NCBI GenBank assembly: GCA_030150045.1
Contig: JASLGM010000003.1
Location: forward strand, 1 to 64,000
Source of the DNA: Taishania sp.
GTDB taxonomy: Bacteria; Bacteroidota; Bacteroidia; Flavobacteriales_D; Crocinitomicaceae
DNA length: 64,000 nucleotides
Direction of reading: 5' to 3'
The stretch's first letter is position 1. Every line of letters starts with the position of its first letter. A program made the translations under genes and the position numbers. This document shows, in pieces, positions 1-8,397 of the stretch. Below the pieces are notes generated by a model, which did no database searches, was not told where the DNA came from, and saw nothing but the letters and a program-made list of their open reading frames with translations.

Positions 1-525
1 GGTTATACTGGTTCAGGAGGTTTTGAGATTTATGCGAAAAACGAACAAATAAGTGCAATTTGGGATAAGGTATTTGCTGCAGGTGCATCTTTTGGGATTA
101 AACCAATAGGTTTAGCTGCACGTGATACATTGCGTTTGGAAATGGGTTATTGTCTATACGGAAATGACATTGACGACACTACTTCTCCTTTAGAAGCTGG
201 TTTAGGATGGATTACAAAATTCACAAAGGAATTTACTGATTCAACATTTTTAAAAGCACAAAAAGAAGCTGGTATTAAACGTAAGCTTATTGCATTTGAA
301 ATGGTTGATAGAGGTATTCCTCGTCATGATTATGAGATTACAGATGGTCAAGGGAATGTAGTTGGTAAGGTAACCTCAGGAACGATGTCTCCTTCTATGA
401 AGGTTGGAATTGGTCTTGGTTACGTCCCTACTGAAATGGCCACTTTGGATTCAGAGATTTATATTAAAGTAAGAGACAAAGAGCTTAAAGCGAAAACGGT
501 AAAACCACCTTTTTACAAGCAATAA
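1..525 (+). CDS. gcvT: Aminomethyltransferase GcvT (glycine cleavage system T protein), C-terminal part
   Basis: The reading frame is open from base 1, so the gene begins upstream of the window; 174 C-terminal residues are present against about 360 in the whole family. The visible part starts with [11 protein letters not shown] and has [20 protein letters not shown], both hallmark GcvT segments, followed by the C-terminal barrel domain ([20 protein letters not shown]). GcvT transfers the methylene group of aminomethylated H protein to tetrahydrofolate and releases ammonia. The ATG at 130 is an internal Met ([12 protein letters not shown]), not a start. A strong hairpin terminator follows at 565-615. 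The family call is secure; only the N-terminal half cannot be checked. Confidence 0.95.
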   Translation, partial: GYTGSGGFEIYAKNEQISAIWDKVFAAGASFGIKPIGLAARDTLRLEMGYCLYGNDIDDTTSPLEAGLGWITKFTKEFTDSTFLKAQKEAGIKRKLIAFEMVDRGIPRHDYEITDGQGNVVGKVTSGTMSPSMKVGIGLGYVPTEMATLDSEIYIKVRDKELKAKTVKPPFYKQ

Positions 526-564
526 TCAATTCACTACTTGATTAGGAATTCAGGTTAGTTATTT

Positions 565-615
565 AGTCGTATTCTCAAGATTTATTCAGAATCAAGAGCA
601 TACGACTTTTTTTTT
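565..615 (+). terminator. Rho-independent terminator of gcvT
   Basis: AGTCGTAT at 565-572 pairs with ATACGACT at 600-607, extended by CTC/GAG, and is followed by a run of T from 607 to 615. It lies 40 bases after the gcvT stop codon. Confidence 0.8.
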
Positions 616-627
616 GAACCAAGATCT

Positions 628-774
628 CAGCCCGGGAGGAACGCGATAGCTAAAGGAACTGCAAATAGATTGAACGCTAATTCTCCACTGCAACCAAAGG
701 GAGCACGTGGGGAATAGCTAGTGAAACTAATTGCAGGAGTTTACTAAAGCGTGTAGACCGAAATGGCTGCCAAA
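628..774 (+). repeat. Palindromic intergenic element, family A copy 1
   Basis: It begins CAGCCCGGGAGGAACGCGA, has the apical core TGCAACCAAAGGGAGCA near the middle and ends TTTACTAAAGCGTGTAGACC followed by GGCTGCC. The left arm (ACTGCAAATAG) is complementary to its own right arm (CTAATTGCAGG), so the whole unit can fold into one long imperfect hairpin. It lies between convergent genes, with its GGCTGCC end facing the minus-strand gene at 858. This element fills most of the 526-857 gap. Confidence 0.85.
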
Positions 775-812
775 AGAAGTTTTATATATTCGATAAACAT
801 CTAGATAAATGC

Positions 813-848
813 AAAAAAGCCATCTTAAAGGATGACTTTCTTTTTTTT
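813..848. terminator. Bidirectional terminator
   Basis: AAGCCATC and GATGACTT form a stem around TTAAAG. A run of A precedes it and a run of T follows, so it can end transcription on either strand. It sits ten bases past the stop codon of the small minus-strand gene at 858. Confidence 0.65.
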
Positions 849-857
849 GGTAAGAAA

Positions 858-1043
858 TTAATTCAGGTGAATTAATATGTTTTCCGAAGGATCGGATTTG
901 GAAGTTTTCAGCACTTCCAAGCTTTTACTGAAGTTAAGCAGAAAATTTATTGTTTCTTTTTTTGGTCCTTGACTTTCAATTTCCTTCATGTTTTTTTCTT
1001 GGGGTAAAACTTTTAGCATAGGCATATTTACAGATTTATACAT
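858..1043 (-). CDS. Small protein of unknown function (61 aa)
   Basis: This 61-codon frame starts 46 bases after the stop of the VWA-protein gene on the same strand and ends just before a terminator, so it reads like the last cistron of that transcript. The protein is charged and soluble, with no signal peptide or membrane segment. The stretch ETINFLLNFSKSLEVLKT resembles short C-terminal segments I associate with small Bacteroidota hypothetical proteins, but I cannot name a family. The internal Met residues at positions 7 and 9 could also be starts. Gene status rests on position and composition only. Confidence 0.5.
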   Translation of the reverse strand: MYKSVNMPMLKVLPQEKNMKEIESQGPKKETINFLLNFSKSLEVLKTSKSDPSENILIHLN

Positions 1044-1089
1044 TTAAAACGGTGAAATATTCATTATATTGTTGTGAATGCTAAATTTC

Positions 1090-3192
1090 TTAGTAATTCC
1101 CCCAAAATCTTCTTAAGAACCATTCGCTAGATAGAAAGACAACAATTGCGCAGAAAAACCAGAAAAAGGAGAGTAATGCTTTCCATTCTAATGTAGCAAC
1201 GGATTTGGATGATAAATCTGTTCTATTTTTTAAATCTTCAATGATTTTATCTGCATTTTTCAATGTACTAAACTGTCCGTTTCCGACGGCTGCAAGTTGT
1301 ATTAACACTTGATGATTTGCTGTCACGTCCATTTGTTCAATTTGGTTCTCAGCAATGATCAATTCACCTTTTTTTATTGTTTTCTTGCCATCTATTATCG
1401 TACTGGCTTTCCATTCATAAATTCCGGGATTGATTTTCCCAAGATTCAAAAGGTAAGTACTGTCCTTTTCTGAGAAGGTTAATTTTCTCAATTCTTTTCC
1501 TTCTTGAAGGAGTTCAAAATCGACTTTTTGTTTTTCAACTCGTTCAAAAGCGGCATTGAATACACTAGCAACAAATAAGACGTCATCGAAATTCGTTAGT
1601 TGCTTTGGGCCTTTTACGCTAAAGCGTTCTGAATTCTGTTTAACAGCAAGATATTGGGCGATTTTACCGAATAATTCATCGAAGACATCAGTGTTTGTGT
1701 TTTGAGCATATTCGGTCATTCTCCACCTCCAAATTCCTTCCCCTGAAAGGATTCCTATTTTAGATTTCCCTTGAGGTGAATGATGTTCTGTAAATGCGAT
1801 TAATGGTTCCTTTTTGATTACCGGACCAACTTTTTGAAATAAAAAGGCTTGTGCTGATTGAGGCAAGATTGTTTTCCCGTACTTCACTTTTAACGGTGTC
1901 CATTTTTTTAGCGCTTGTTCCCATTGTGGTTGAATTTGAAAGAGGGAGAAATCTACATTAATTACTCCGGTTACATCATCAAATTGTTTTCCTTCGGGCA
2001 ATGAGATGGGACTTCCGTATGCTTTAAAGAAATTGTTATCGGCGTTTGTCCCAAGTATATAAAGTTTAGAAACAGCTGTATTTCCAATAAACTTGGCCAT
2101 TTCATTGTTAACAACATTTCCTGGGCTGTGAACAACTAACAGGGTTACATCTTCTAATTTCCTATCCCAATTACTTAATAAATGTACCTCTACTTTGTTG
2201 TTTTCATCCCTTTCAAGTGCTCTTTCTAAAGCTTTCATATCGGGATGAGGTCCGTCAGCAAGAAGTAAAATTTTATTACGTCCATCTATTACCTGAACAT
2301 AGCATGTTTTGGTGTTATTAAGATGGGTATGTTCTCCTTTTTTATGTTGAATTTCGATAGTGTATGCTTGTACACCAACATTTTTGGCTTCTACTTCAAA
2401 ACTTACGCTTTTATAGGCTGATCGTTCATTTCCGACTTTTACTTCTTGCTGTGCAATAACATTTCCTTTGTGTATTAGTCTAACGGAAGTTGTTTCGTTG
2501 GGAAAACCATTGATTTGGATATCTGCATTAATCAGGAAATTATTTCCTAGCATGACGCGATCATTCGTGATGCTGTTTTTTATGAGTTGATCAGCTTTAA
2601 ACAGCGTGTCTCCTACTCCGATAGAATAAACAGCTGTTTGCAACAGTTCATTTATTGCAAATTGCGGTAAATTTCCTTCGTTTATATTTCCGTCAGAAAG
2701 TAGTAAGATTGCTGCTAAGTTTTGTCCTTTATTAATGTTTTTTATACCTTCTAAGCCTTCGAATAGATTTGTTTTTGTTTGGTCAAATTTCCAATTCTCT
2801 TTCAATATCTCTGTATTTCCAGCTGCAGTATAGGTTTGTATCGTGTATTTACCATTCAACTGTTCATGCATTTTTTTTAGAAAAGCATCTGTTTCTTTCT
2901 TTACAATTAAAGAGTCATCGTAATTCAACATTGATGTACTGTTATCAATCCCAACAGCTAAAATGGGTTTAAGTATTTTCTTACTATTATATTGAAACAG
3001 TATTCCTAAACATGCTACAAGTAATAAAAAAACACTTATACTTCGCAGCGTGATCAACACATTTCTTTGCTTTGTTGAAAGCGAGGCGTTCCATTCAGAT
3101 TGATTTTTATGATAAACAAAATAGCCTATTGCGTATGCAACAATTGCAAAGGGAAGGATCCACCAAAGTGATACATTTGAAAAGATTTGCAT
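1090..3192 (-). CDS. VWA-domain membrane protein (BatA-like architecture)
   Basis: This 700-residue protein has two N-terminal membrane segments (about residues 10-27 and 50-66), then a von Willebrand A domain. Its metal-binding motif is D83-x-S85-x-S87 (GIDNSTSM), and LLSDGNINEG supplies the second conserved Asp-Gly near residue 165. A long extracytoplasmic region follows, and a last hydrophobic segment (LLSFFWFFCAIVVFLSS) lies just before the C-terminus. This layout resembles large Bacteroidota VWA proteins related to the Bat group, but no MoxR ATPase or other Bat gene is adjacent, so the pathway is unknown. It probably heads a short transcript with the 61-aa gene. The family is clear; the function is not. 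Confidence 0.8.
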   Translation of the reverse strand: MQIFSNVSLWWILPFAIVAYAIGYFVYHKNQSEWNASLSTKQRNVLITLRSISVFLLLVACLGILFQYNSKKILKPILAVGIDNSTSMLNYDDSLIVKKETDAFLKKMHEQLNGKYTIQTYTAAGNTEILKENWKFDQTKTNLFEGLEGIKNINKGQNLAAILLLSDGNINEGNLPQFAINELLQTAVYSIGVGDTLFKADQLIKNSITNDRVMLGNNFLINADIQINGFPNETTSVRLIHKGNVIAQQEVKVGNERSAYKSVSFEVEAKNVGVQAYTIEIQHKKGEHTHLNNTKTCYVQVIDGRNKILLLADGPHPDMKALERALERDENNKVEVHLLSNWDRKLEDVTLLVVHSPGNVVNNEMAKFIGNTAVSKLYILGTNADNNFFKAYGSPISLPEGKQFDDVTGVINVDFSLFQIQPQWEQALKKWTPLKVKYGKTILPQSAQAFLFQKVGPVIKKEPLIAFTEHHSPQGKSKIGILSGEGIWRWRMTEYAQNTNTDVFDELFGKIAQYLAVKQNSERFSVKGPKQLTNFDDVLFVASVFNAAFERVEKQKVDFELLQEGKELRKLTFSEKDSTYLLNLGKINPGIYEWKASTIIDGKKTIKKGELIIAENQIEQMDVTANHQVLIQLAAVGNGQFSTLKNADKIIEDLKNRTDLSSKSVATLEWKALLSFFWFFCAIVVFLSSEWFLRRFWGNY

Positions 3193-3237
3193 AGTTAGCT
3201 AAATTAATTAAAGAAAATGAAATGAATGTCTTTGGGC

Positions 3238-3272
3238 AAAAAAAAGAGGTTGATCTTAATGGACCAACCTCT
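3238..3272 (-). terminator. Terminator of the DUF3078 gene
   Basis: AGAGGTTG and CAACCTCT form an 8-base stem. On the minus strand it is followed by eight T (the A run at 3238-3245). Confidence 0.8.
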
Positions 3273-3292
3273 AAAACAACATTTTATAAAAT

Positions 3293-4261
3293 CTATTTTT
3301 CTTTAAAATTCTTAACGGTATAAGATAACCCAAGTCCTAATACTGATTTGAATTGCGTTCTAGGTCCTACTCCACCTTTACCGTCTCTAATCATGATATC
3401 GTCATCATAGATTAATGTCCAATTAAGAGATGCAGAAAGCCAAGAATTCACTTTGAAAGTCCAAAGGATGTCTGCGTTCACGTCAACGTTTTGCGGTTTA
3501 TACAAATAGTTAGAGAAGAGTTCCAAACGTCCTTTGAAGTTAACGTTTTTAAATACTTCTTTTTGGTAAGTCATTCTAAAGAAGGCACCAAATTCACTTC
3601 TAAATCTTTTTCCAGCAGAAATAATTTGTCCATTAGAATTATAAGTAGCACCTTCCACCCCAAACGCTCCTTTGTTTGCTAATTCTCTATCATTAACAAA
3701 TGTAAACTTTGTTGCGATTGGAGATAAGAAAAAAGAAAGGTCATTACTTGGTGTAAAATCAATACCGAGAGCAAGGTTAACATAACCAGGTGCCATAAAA
3801 GAGGATACTTTTGTTGAATCATTTGGATATTTATACCCGTCCATGAACTGCGTTTTAAAACCTCCAACAATTGACAAGTACCATTTTTCTTTAAATCGGT
3901 AACCGAAATTCGTTGTAAAATCTATTTTATCATCTGTTTTTTGTAAACCTTGTCTTCTACCAGAAGAGTCTAAATACTTCATACCTCCAAGTGCAAGCTC
4001 CAAGTTGTTTTTCCACATCCATGTATCTTTTTTATAATCAGCTGATGCAGATACATATCCAATAACAGAGATGTTATTACGTCCACCCGCACTCCAGTTC
4101 ACAAAGGAAGTTTGCGTTCCGTTAGCTCCCACTAACATTCTTAATTTCCAGAATTGTGGTTTTACTGGTTTAGTTGTATCAGCTAAAGTAGCTGCATCTT
4201 GAGCGAGCGATAGTAGTGGTAGACACAATGCTGCGATCAAGATCGTAAGAATCTTTTTCAT
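3293..4261 (-). CDS. DUF3078 family protein, exported
   Basis: This 322-residue protein has a clear signal peptide (MKKILTILIAALCLPLLSLAQ). The mature part begins with the pattern of DUF3078 (QFWKLRMLVGANGTQTSF, then NWSAGGRNNIS and WMWKNNLELALGGMKY). Alternating hydrophobic/aromatic strands throughout suggest an outer-membrane beta-barrel. Family function is unknown. It is a single-gene transcript: a promoter lies at 4286-4317 and a terminator at 3238-3272. The thiolase gene is divergent and shares the 150-base intergenic region. Confidence 0.88.
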   Translation of the reverse strand: MKKILTILIAALCLPLLSLAQDAATLADTTKPVKPQFWKLRMLVGANGTQTSFVNWSAGGRNNISVIGYVSASADYKKDTWMWKNNLELALGGMKYLDSSGRRQGLQKTDDKIDFTTNFGYRFKEKWYLSIVGGFKTQFMDGYKYPNDSTKVSSFMAPGYVNLALGIDFTPSNDLSFFLSPIATKFTFVNDRELANKGAFGVEGATYNSNGQIISAGKRFRSEFGAFFRMTYQKEVFKNVNFKGRLELFSNYLYKPQNVDVNADILWTFKVNSWLSASLNWTLIYDDDIMIRDGKGGVGPRTQFKSVLGLGLSYTVKNFKEK

Positions 4262-4285
4262 TCAATCTATTTTAATCGTAATGTG

Positions 4286-4317
4286 CAAAGTTAAACCTAT
4301 TTAAGGGAAAAAATCAA
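4286..4317 (-). promoter_or_regulatory. Bacteroidota-type promoter of the DUF3078 gene
   Basis: On the minus strand TTG (4315-4317) is followed 21 bases later by TAACTTTG (4286-4293), matching the TTG / TAnnTTTG consensus. It lies 25 bases upstream of the start codon. Confidence 0.65.
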
Positions 4318-4356
4318 ATAAAAAGTTGCATTTTTCATTTGGGTGTCAATAAACCT

Positions 4357-4385
4357 TTGTTTTTCGTATGAATTCCTTAGCTTTG
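4357..4385 (+). promoter_or_regulatory. Bacteroidota-type promoter of the thiolase gene
   Basis: TTG (4357-4359), an 18-base spacer and TAGCTTTG (4378-4385) match the phylum consensus. The start codon at 4413 follows after a 27-base gap. Confidence 0.7.
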
Positions 4386-4412
4386 TTACTATTGAATTGA
4401 AAATAATATACA

Positions 4413-5591
4413 ATGAGTAAAACAGTTTATATAGTTGCTGCAGTTCGTACCCCTATGGGAGCTTTCATGGGAGGTCTTTCAACAGTACCAGCAACACGTT
4501 TAGGATCTATTGCTATCCAAGGTGCTTTAAGTAAGGGAAATGTGAATCCAACAATTGTTGATGAGGTTTTTATGGGGAATGTTTTGCAAGCTGGCGTAGG
4601 TCAAGCTCCTGCTAAACAAGCAGCTTTAGGTGCAGGTCTTGGTCACAATGTACCATGTACTACTGTAAATAAAGTATGTGCTTCTGGAATGAAAGCTGTT
4701 ATGTTAGCTGCTCAATCTATTCTTTTAGGAGATAACGATGTGGTTGTTGCTGGAGGTATGGAAAACATGTCATTGGTTCCTCATTATTTAGATGGAAGAA
4801 ATGGTGTTAAGTTTGGTAACATACAAATGCTTGATGGCATTACAAAAGATGGCTTATTAGACGTTTATGACCAAGTACCTATGGGTGTTTGTGCTGAACA
4901 ATGTGCTACAGAATATAATTTTTCACGCGAAGATCAAGATGCATTTGCAGTTGAATCTTACAAGCGTGCTGCTGCTGCATGGGAAGCAGGTCGTTTTGAC
5001 AACGAGATTGTTCCTGTAAATGTACCGCAACGTCGTGGGGATGATGTTATCGTTTCTAAAGACGAAGAGTTTACTAATGTTTCATTGGATAAAATCCCAG
5101 GATTACGTCCTGCTTTTGTTAAAGACGGAACAATTACAGCTGCAAATGCATCTACTTTAAACGATGGAGCTTCTGCATTGATCTTAGCTTCTGAAGAGGC
5201 TGTTGCAAAACACGGTTTAACTCCAATTGCTAAAATTGTATCTTACGCAGACGCTTCACAAGAGCCAGTTTGGTTTACTACATCTCCTTCAAAAGCAATT
5301 CCAGTTGCTTTAAAGAAAGTAGGTTTAACAACGAAAGATGTAGATTTCTGGGAATTGAACCAAGCCTTCTCTGTGGTTGGATTGGCTAACACAAAAATCT
5401 TAGGATTAGACGCTTCGAAAGTTGATGTAAACGGCGGAGCCGTAGCGTTAGGTCACCCACTTGGAAACTCAGGTTCGCGTATTTTGGTTACCTTGATCAA
5501 TGTATTAAAACAAAACAATGGTAAATTAGGAGGTGCTGGTATCTGTAATGGTGGAGGTGGTGCTTCTGCAATGATTATTGAAAATATCTAA
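4413..5591 (+). CDS. Acetyl-CoA C-acetyltransferase (thiolase)
   Basis: At 392 residues this is a full-length thiolase. The acyl-accepting cysteine is C89 in VNKVCASGMK, the catalytic histidine is in GHPLGNSG near residue 350, and the second active-site cysteine is in ICNGGGGASA near 378. The family condenses two acetyl-CoA or cleaves 3-ketoacyl-CoA; degradative and biosynthetic members cannot be told apart from this sequence alone. The N-terminus VYIVAAVRTPMGAF is typical. The gene stands alone with its own promoter and ends in a hairpin terminator shared with bshA on the other strand. No beta-oxidation partner genes are next to it, which mildly favours an AtoB-like acetyl-CoA role. Confidence 0.93.
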   Translation: MSKTVYIVAAVRTPMGAFMGGLSTVPATRLGSIAIQGALSKGNVNPTIVDEVFMGNVLQAGVGQAPAKQAALGAGLGHNVPCTTVNKVCASGMKAVMLAAQSILLGDNDVVVAGGMENMSLVPHYLDGRNGVKFGNIQMLDGITKDGLLDVYDQVPMGVCAEQCATEYNFSREDQDAFAVESYKRAAAAWEAGRFDNEIVPVNVPQRRGDDVIVSKDEEFTNVSLDKIPGLRPAFVKDGTITAANASTLNDGASALILASEEAVAKHGLTPIAKIVSYADASQEPVWFTTSPSKAIPVALKKVGLTTKDVDFWELNQAFSVVGLANTKILGLDASKVDVNGGAVALGHPLGNSGSRILVTLINVLKQNNGKLGGAGICNGGGGASAMIIENI

Positions 5592-5606
5592 GATCACTTT
5601 ATGATA

Positions 5607-5639
5607 CAAAAAAGGAGTCTATTTAGACTCCTTTTTTTA
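5607..5639. terminator. Shared convergent terminator of thiolase and bshA
   Basis: AAAGGAGTCTA and TAGACTCCTTT form a near-perfect stem, with A and T runs on its two sides, so it works in both directions. Its right arm overlaps the last codons and stop codon of bshA (stop at 5623-5625). Confidence 0.85.
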
Positions 5640-6768
5640 TATCCTCTTTATGTTTATGAACAACTTCTTCATATAAGCGTTCATACATTGGAACAATTTT
5701 TTCTATATCGAAATCCGTTGATCGTTTTACAGCATTTTCTTTGAATTGTTGTAAGACCTTATTATCTTTTAACATATTGATGGCGTGTTTTGCCATATCG
5801 TCTACATCACCAACATCAGAAAGGAAACCTGTAACCCCATGAACATTTACTTCAGGTATACCATCGGCATTTGAAGAAATCACAGGAACACCATTTGCCA
5901 TTGCTTCCAAAGCTGCAAGTCCAAAACTTTCACGCTCTGAAGTTAATAAAAAAGCGTCAGCCATTCTCAGTACCTGATCTGTTTCCCTCACTTTTCCTGT
6001 AAAAATAACTCGATCATGAATACCGTATTCTCTGCATTTACGTTCTGCTAAAGGACGATCTGGTCCATCTCCAACAAGCATTAATTTACTAGGGATTACA
6101 TCATTTACACGTTTAAAAACTTCCACAACATCAACAATTCTTTTCACTGGTCTAAAATTAGAAACGTGACATAAAATACGTTCTTTATCTAAGGCATAAT
6201 GTTGTCGATTACATTTGTATTCTTCACGATTTTTAGTTGCAATAAAATTTGGAATCACATCAATACGACAATCTGTATCAAAATGTTCGTAGGTTGATTG
6301 TTTTAAACTTTCAGAGACAGCCGTAACTCTATCAGATTCGTTTAAGCAAAATGAAATAACAGGTTCAAACGATGGATCTTTACCAACCAAAGTAATATCT
6401 GTTCCATGTAAAGTTGTTACAAATGGGATTTCTATACCTTGTGCTTTCAATATTTGTTTAGCCATAAAAGCTGCTGAAGCGTGAGGGATTGCGTAATGTA
6501 CATGTAGTAGATCAAGCTTCTCATTTTTCACGACATCGACCATCTTACTTGCCAAAACAGTTTCATAAGGTTGATAATCAAATAAAGGATAATCGCTCAA
6601 TAATACTTCGTGATAGAAAATATTTTCTCTAAAACTACCCAATCTTACGGGTTGAGAATATGTGATAAAATGTATCTCATGCCCTTTCATTGCCAAGACT
6701 TTCCCTAACTCTGTTCCTACAACTCCACTCCCTCCAAAAGTTGGATACAATACCATTCCTATTTTCAT
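5623..6768 (-). CDS. bshA: N-acetyl-alpha-D-glucosaminyl L-malate synthase BshA
   Basis: This 381-residue GT4-family glycosyltransferase matches BshA closely: MKIGMVLYPTFGGSGVVGTE at the N-terminus, HFITYSQPVRL, LLHVHYAIPHA and TTLHGTDITLVG. The retaining-transferase E-x7-E motif is in ESFGLAALEAMANGVPV. BshA joins L-malate to GlcNAc from UDP-GlcNAc, the first step of bacillithiol synthesis. The deacetylase (BshB) and cysteine-adding enzyme (BshC) are not in this window. The gene is transcribed alone, and its 3' end lies inside the bidirectional terminator it shares with the thiolase gene. Confidence 0.93.
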   Translation of the reverse strand: MKIGMVLYPTFGGSGVVGTELGKVLAMKGHEIHFITYSQPVRLGSFRENIFYHEVLLSDYPLFDYQPYETVLASKMVDVVKNEKLDLLHVHYAIPHASAAFMAKQILKAQGIEIPFVTTLHGTDITLVGKDPSFEPVISFCLNESDRVTAVSESLKQSTYEHFDTDCRIDVIPNFIATKNREEYKCNRQHYALDKERILCHVSNFRPVKRIVDVVEVFKRVNDVIPSKLMLVGDGPDRPLAERKCREYGIHDRVIFTGKVRETDQVLRMADAFLLTSERESFGLAALEAMANGVPVISSNADGIPEVNVHGVTGFLSDVGDVDDMAKHAINMLKDNKVLQQFKENAVKRSTDFDIEKIVPMYERLYEEVVHKHKEDIKKGV

Positions 6769-6841
6769 AGTATAAAAATAGTGAAAACAATCAAAGTGAA
6801 GTTTTAAAAAAATGCTAAATCCTTGTCAATATTGTAGCTTC

Positions 6842-7708
6842 TTATTGTAATCCTGAGAAGGAAAAACATACCATTCTATCTTTCCCTTGCATGTCTTTTT
6901 TTAGTTCAGAAACAAACCCTAATTCATTTAACATTTGCATGGTTTCTATACCAAGCTCCTCATGTATTTCAAAATAGCCTTTCCCATTTTCATTAAGATT
7001 TACCAGAGCATATTCTCCGATTCTTTTATAGAACAATAAAGGATTTTCATTAGGAACAAAAAGGGCCAAATCGGGATCATAGTCTGTAACTGTTTTCGAC
7101 ATTAATGCTTTTTCTTCCAGAGGAATATATGGCGGATTAGATACAATTACATCCCATTTCCTATCTTGTGGCATTTCTTTAAGAACATCTACACTTTTAA
7201 AAGAAACATCAATATCTAGCTGTGAGGCATTTTCCTTTGCCAAATCTAAGGCATCATTTGACACATCCCAACCTTCAACAAATGCATGTGCACTATGCGC
7301 TTTAATTGCAAGTGCAATACACCCCGTCCCCGTGCAAATATCTACAATTTGAATTTCGTTTTCTGAATGATTATTCAACACCCACTCTACCAACTCTTCC
7401 GTTTCAGGACGAGGTACTAAAGCACGTCTATCACACTTTACTTTTAAATCATAGAAATATGTGTAACCCACAATATGTTGAAACGGAACACCTTCTAAAA
7501 GTTCTTTTACAGCACTTCTGAAATACAGCAAATCGGATTCACTTAAGCGACTTTCATTGTTTAACAACATATCCGTTTTTGTCCAGTTTAACCTTTTTTC
7601 GACTAAAACTTGAAGCATATAACGGATTTCATTTTCACTAAATTGTTCTGTTAATCGAGACGAAAAATAAGCTTTTATTGCTTGAAAAGTGTTTTGCTGT
7701 ACAAACAT
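6842..7708 (-). CDS. prmC: Release factor glutamine methyltransferase PrmC
   Basis: This 288-residue protein has an N-terminal helical domain, the SAM-binding motif CTGTGCIALAIKA and the catalytic tetrapeptide NPPY (IVSNPPYIPLEEK) that binds the glutamine side chain. PrmC methylates the Gln of the GGQ motif in peptide-chain release factors. The start codon overlaps the stop of the upstream beta-barrel gene by one base (TAATG), indicating translational coupling in the operon MutS-like, barrel protein, PrmC. Confidence 0.93.
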   Translation of the reverse strand: MFVQQNTFQAIKAYFSSRLTEQFSENEIRYMLQVLVEKRLNWTKTDMLLNNESRLSESDLLYFRSAVKELLEGVPFQHIVGYTYFYDLKVKCDRRALVPRPETEELVEWVLNNHSENEIQIVDICTGTGCIALAIKAHSAHAFVEGWDVSNDALDLAKENASQLDIDVSFKSVDVLKEMPQDRKWDVIVSNPPYIPLEEKALMSKTVTDYDPDLALFVPNENPLLFYKRIGEYALVNLNENGKGYFEIHEELGIETMQMLNELGFVSELKKDMQGKDRMVCFSFSGLQ

Positions 7709-8397
7709 TAATTTTGTCCTAAATAATATGTAAATCCAAATCCTATAGTAAGAATTTGCGTGATTTTATTTAATTGTTCTGGTTCCCAATTCCCTTTAGA
7801 CAAAGAACCTAGATCATGAGGGTGAAATTTGTATCCTTGCATCATATACCCCACATTTAAACGAAAAGACGTTGAAGCAGATGCGGTAAGAATAAAACTG
7901 ATATTCGGTTCAACAAATAAGGCGTCGTTTCGATAACTTTTCCCTAAAGATGTTCTATTTTTTGTTGTATTAAAAGTATTGAATATTCCTCCAAAACGTG
8001 TTGAAAACCCTATCGCAAAGCGATCAGTCACAAAACGCTCGTAACCTAAGTTTAAATACGCACCAAAAGATCCAATTCCACCAGACAGTCCTGGCTCCAC
8101 TTTAGTCACATCCACTTGATTGTACATCATTCTTACCCCTGCTCCTACAACAAGATGAAAAGGAAAATGATAATTGTAGCCTAAATGAACATCAATGATC
8201 TCTTTTGTCATTGTTTTATAGGCGTCATTTCTTATGATCATTGGAATGTTTACATTCACATCAATCGTATGATTGGGAGAAATTGCAGGAACATACCCTC
8301 CATCCCCTTCATCCCATTCCCCAGCCTGAGCCATTGTCAAAAACGGTACACTAAATAGTAAAAAAGAAAAAAATAATTTCATGATCCTAGTTAACAA
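7708..8397 (-). CDS. Small outer-membrane beta-barrel protein
   Basis: A 229-residue exported protein with signal peptide MKLFFSFLLFSVPFLTMAQA (from the second Met). Regular alternating strands with aromatic girdles follow (VDVHLGYNYHFPFHLVVGAG, FSTRFGGIF), ending in GFTYYLGQN. No specific family is recognised. It lies in the middle of a tight operon, overlapping the MutS-like gene by 11 bases upstream and prmC by one base downstream. The annotated start (MLTRIMKLFF) could instead be the Met six codons in, which begins a cleaner signal peptide. The envelope role is inferred from the predicted barrel. Confidence 0.7.
   Translation of the reverse strand: MLTRIMKLFFSFLLFSVPFLTMAQAGEWDEGDGGYVPAISPNHTIDVNVNIPMIIRNDAYKTMTKEIIDVHLGYNYHFPFHLVVGAGVRMMYNQVDVTKVEPGLSGGIGSFGAYLNLGYERFVTDRFAIGFSTRFGGIFNTFNTTKNRTSLGKSYRNDALFVEPNISFILTASASTSFRLNVGYMMQGYKFHPHDLGSLSKGNWEPEQLNKITQILTIGFGFTYYLGQN

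Noticed and set aside
130..525. ATG at 130 as the start of a separate 131-aa gene
   Set aside because: The frame is open to base 1 and the residues before 130 match GcvT, so it is an internal Met.
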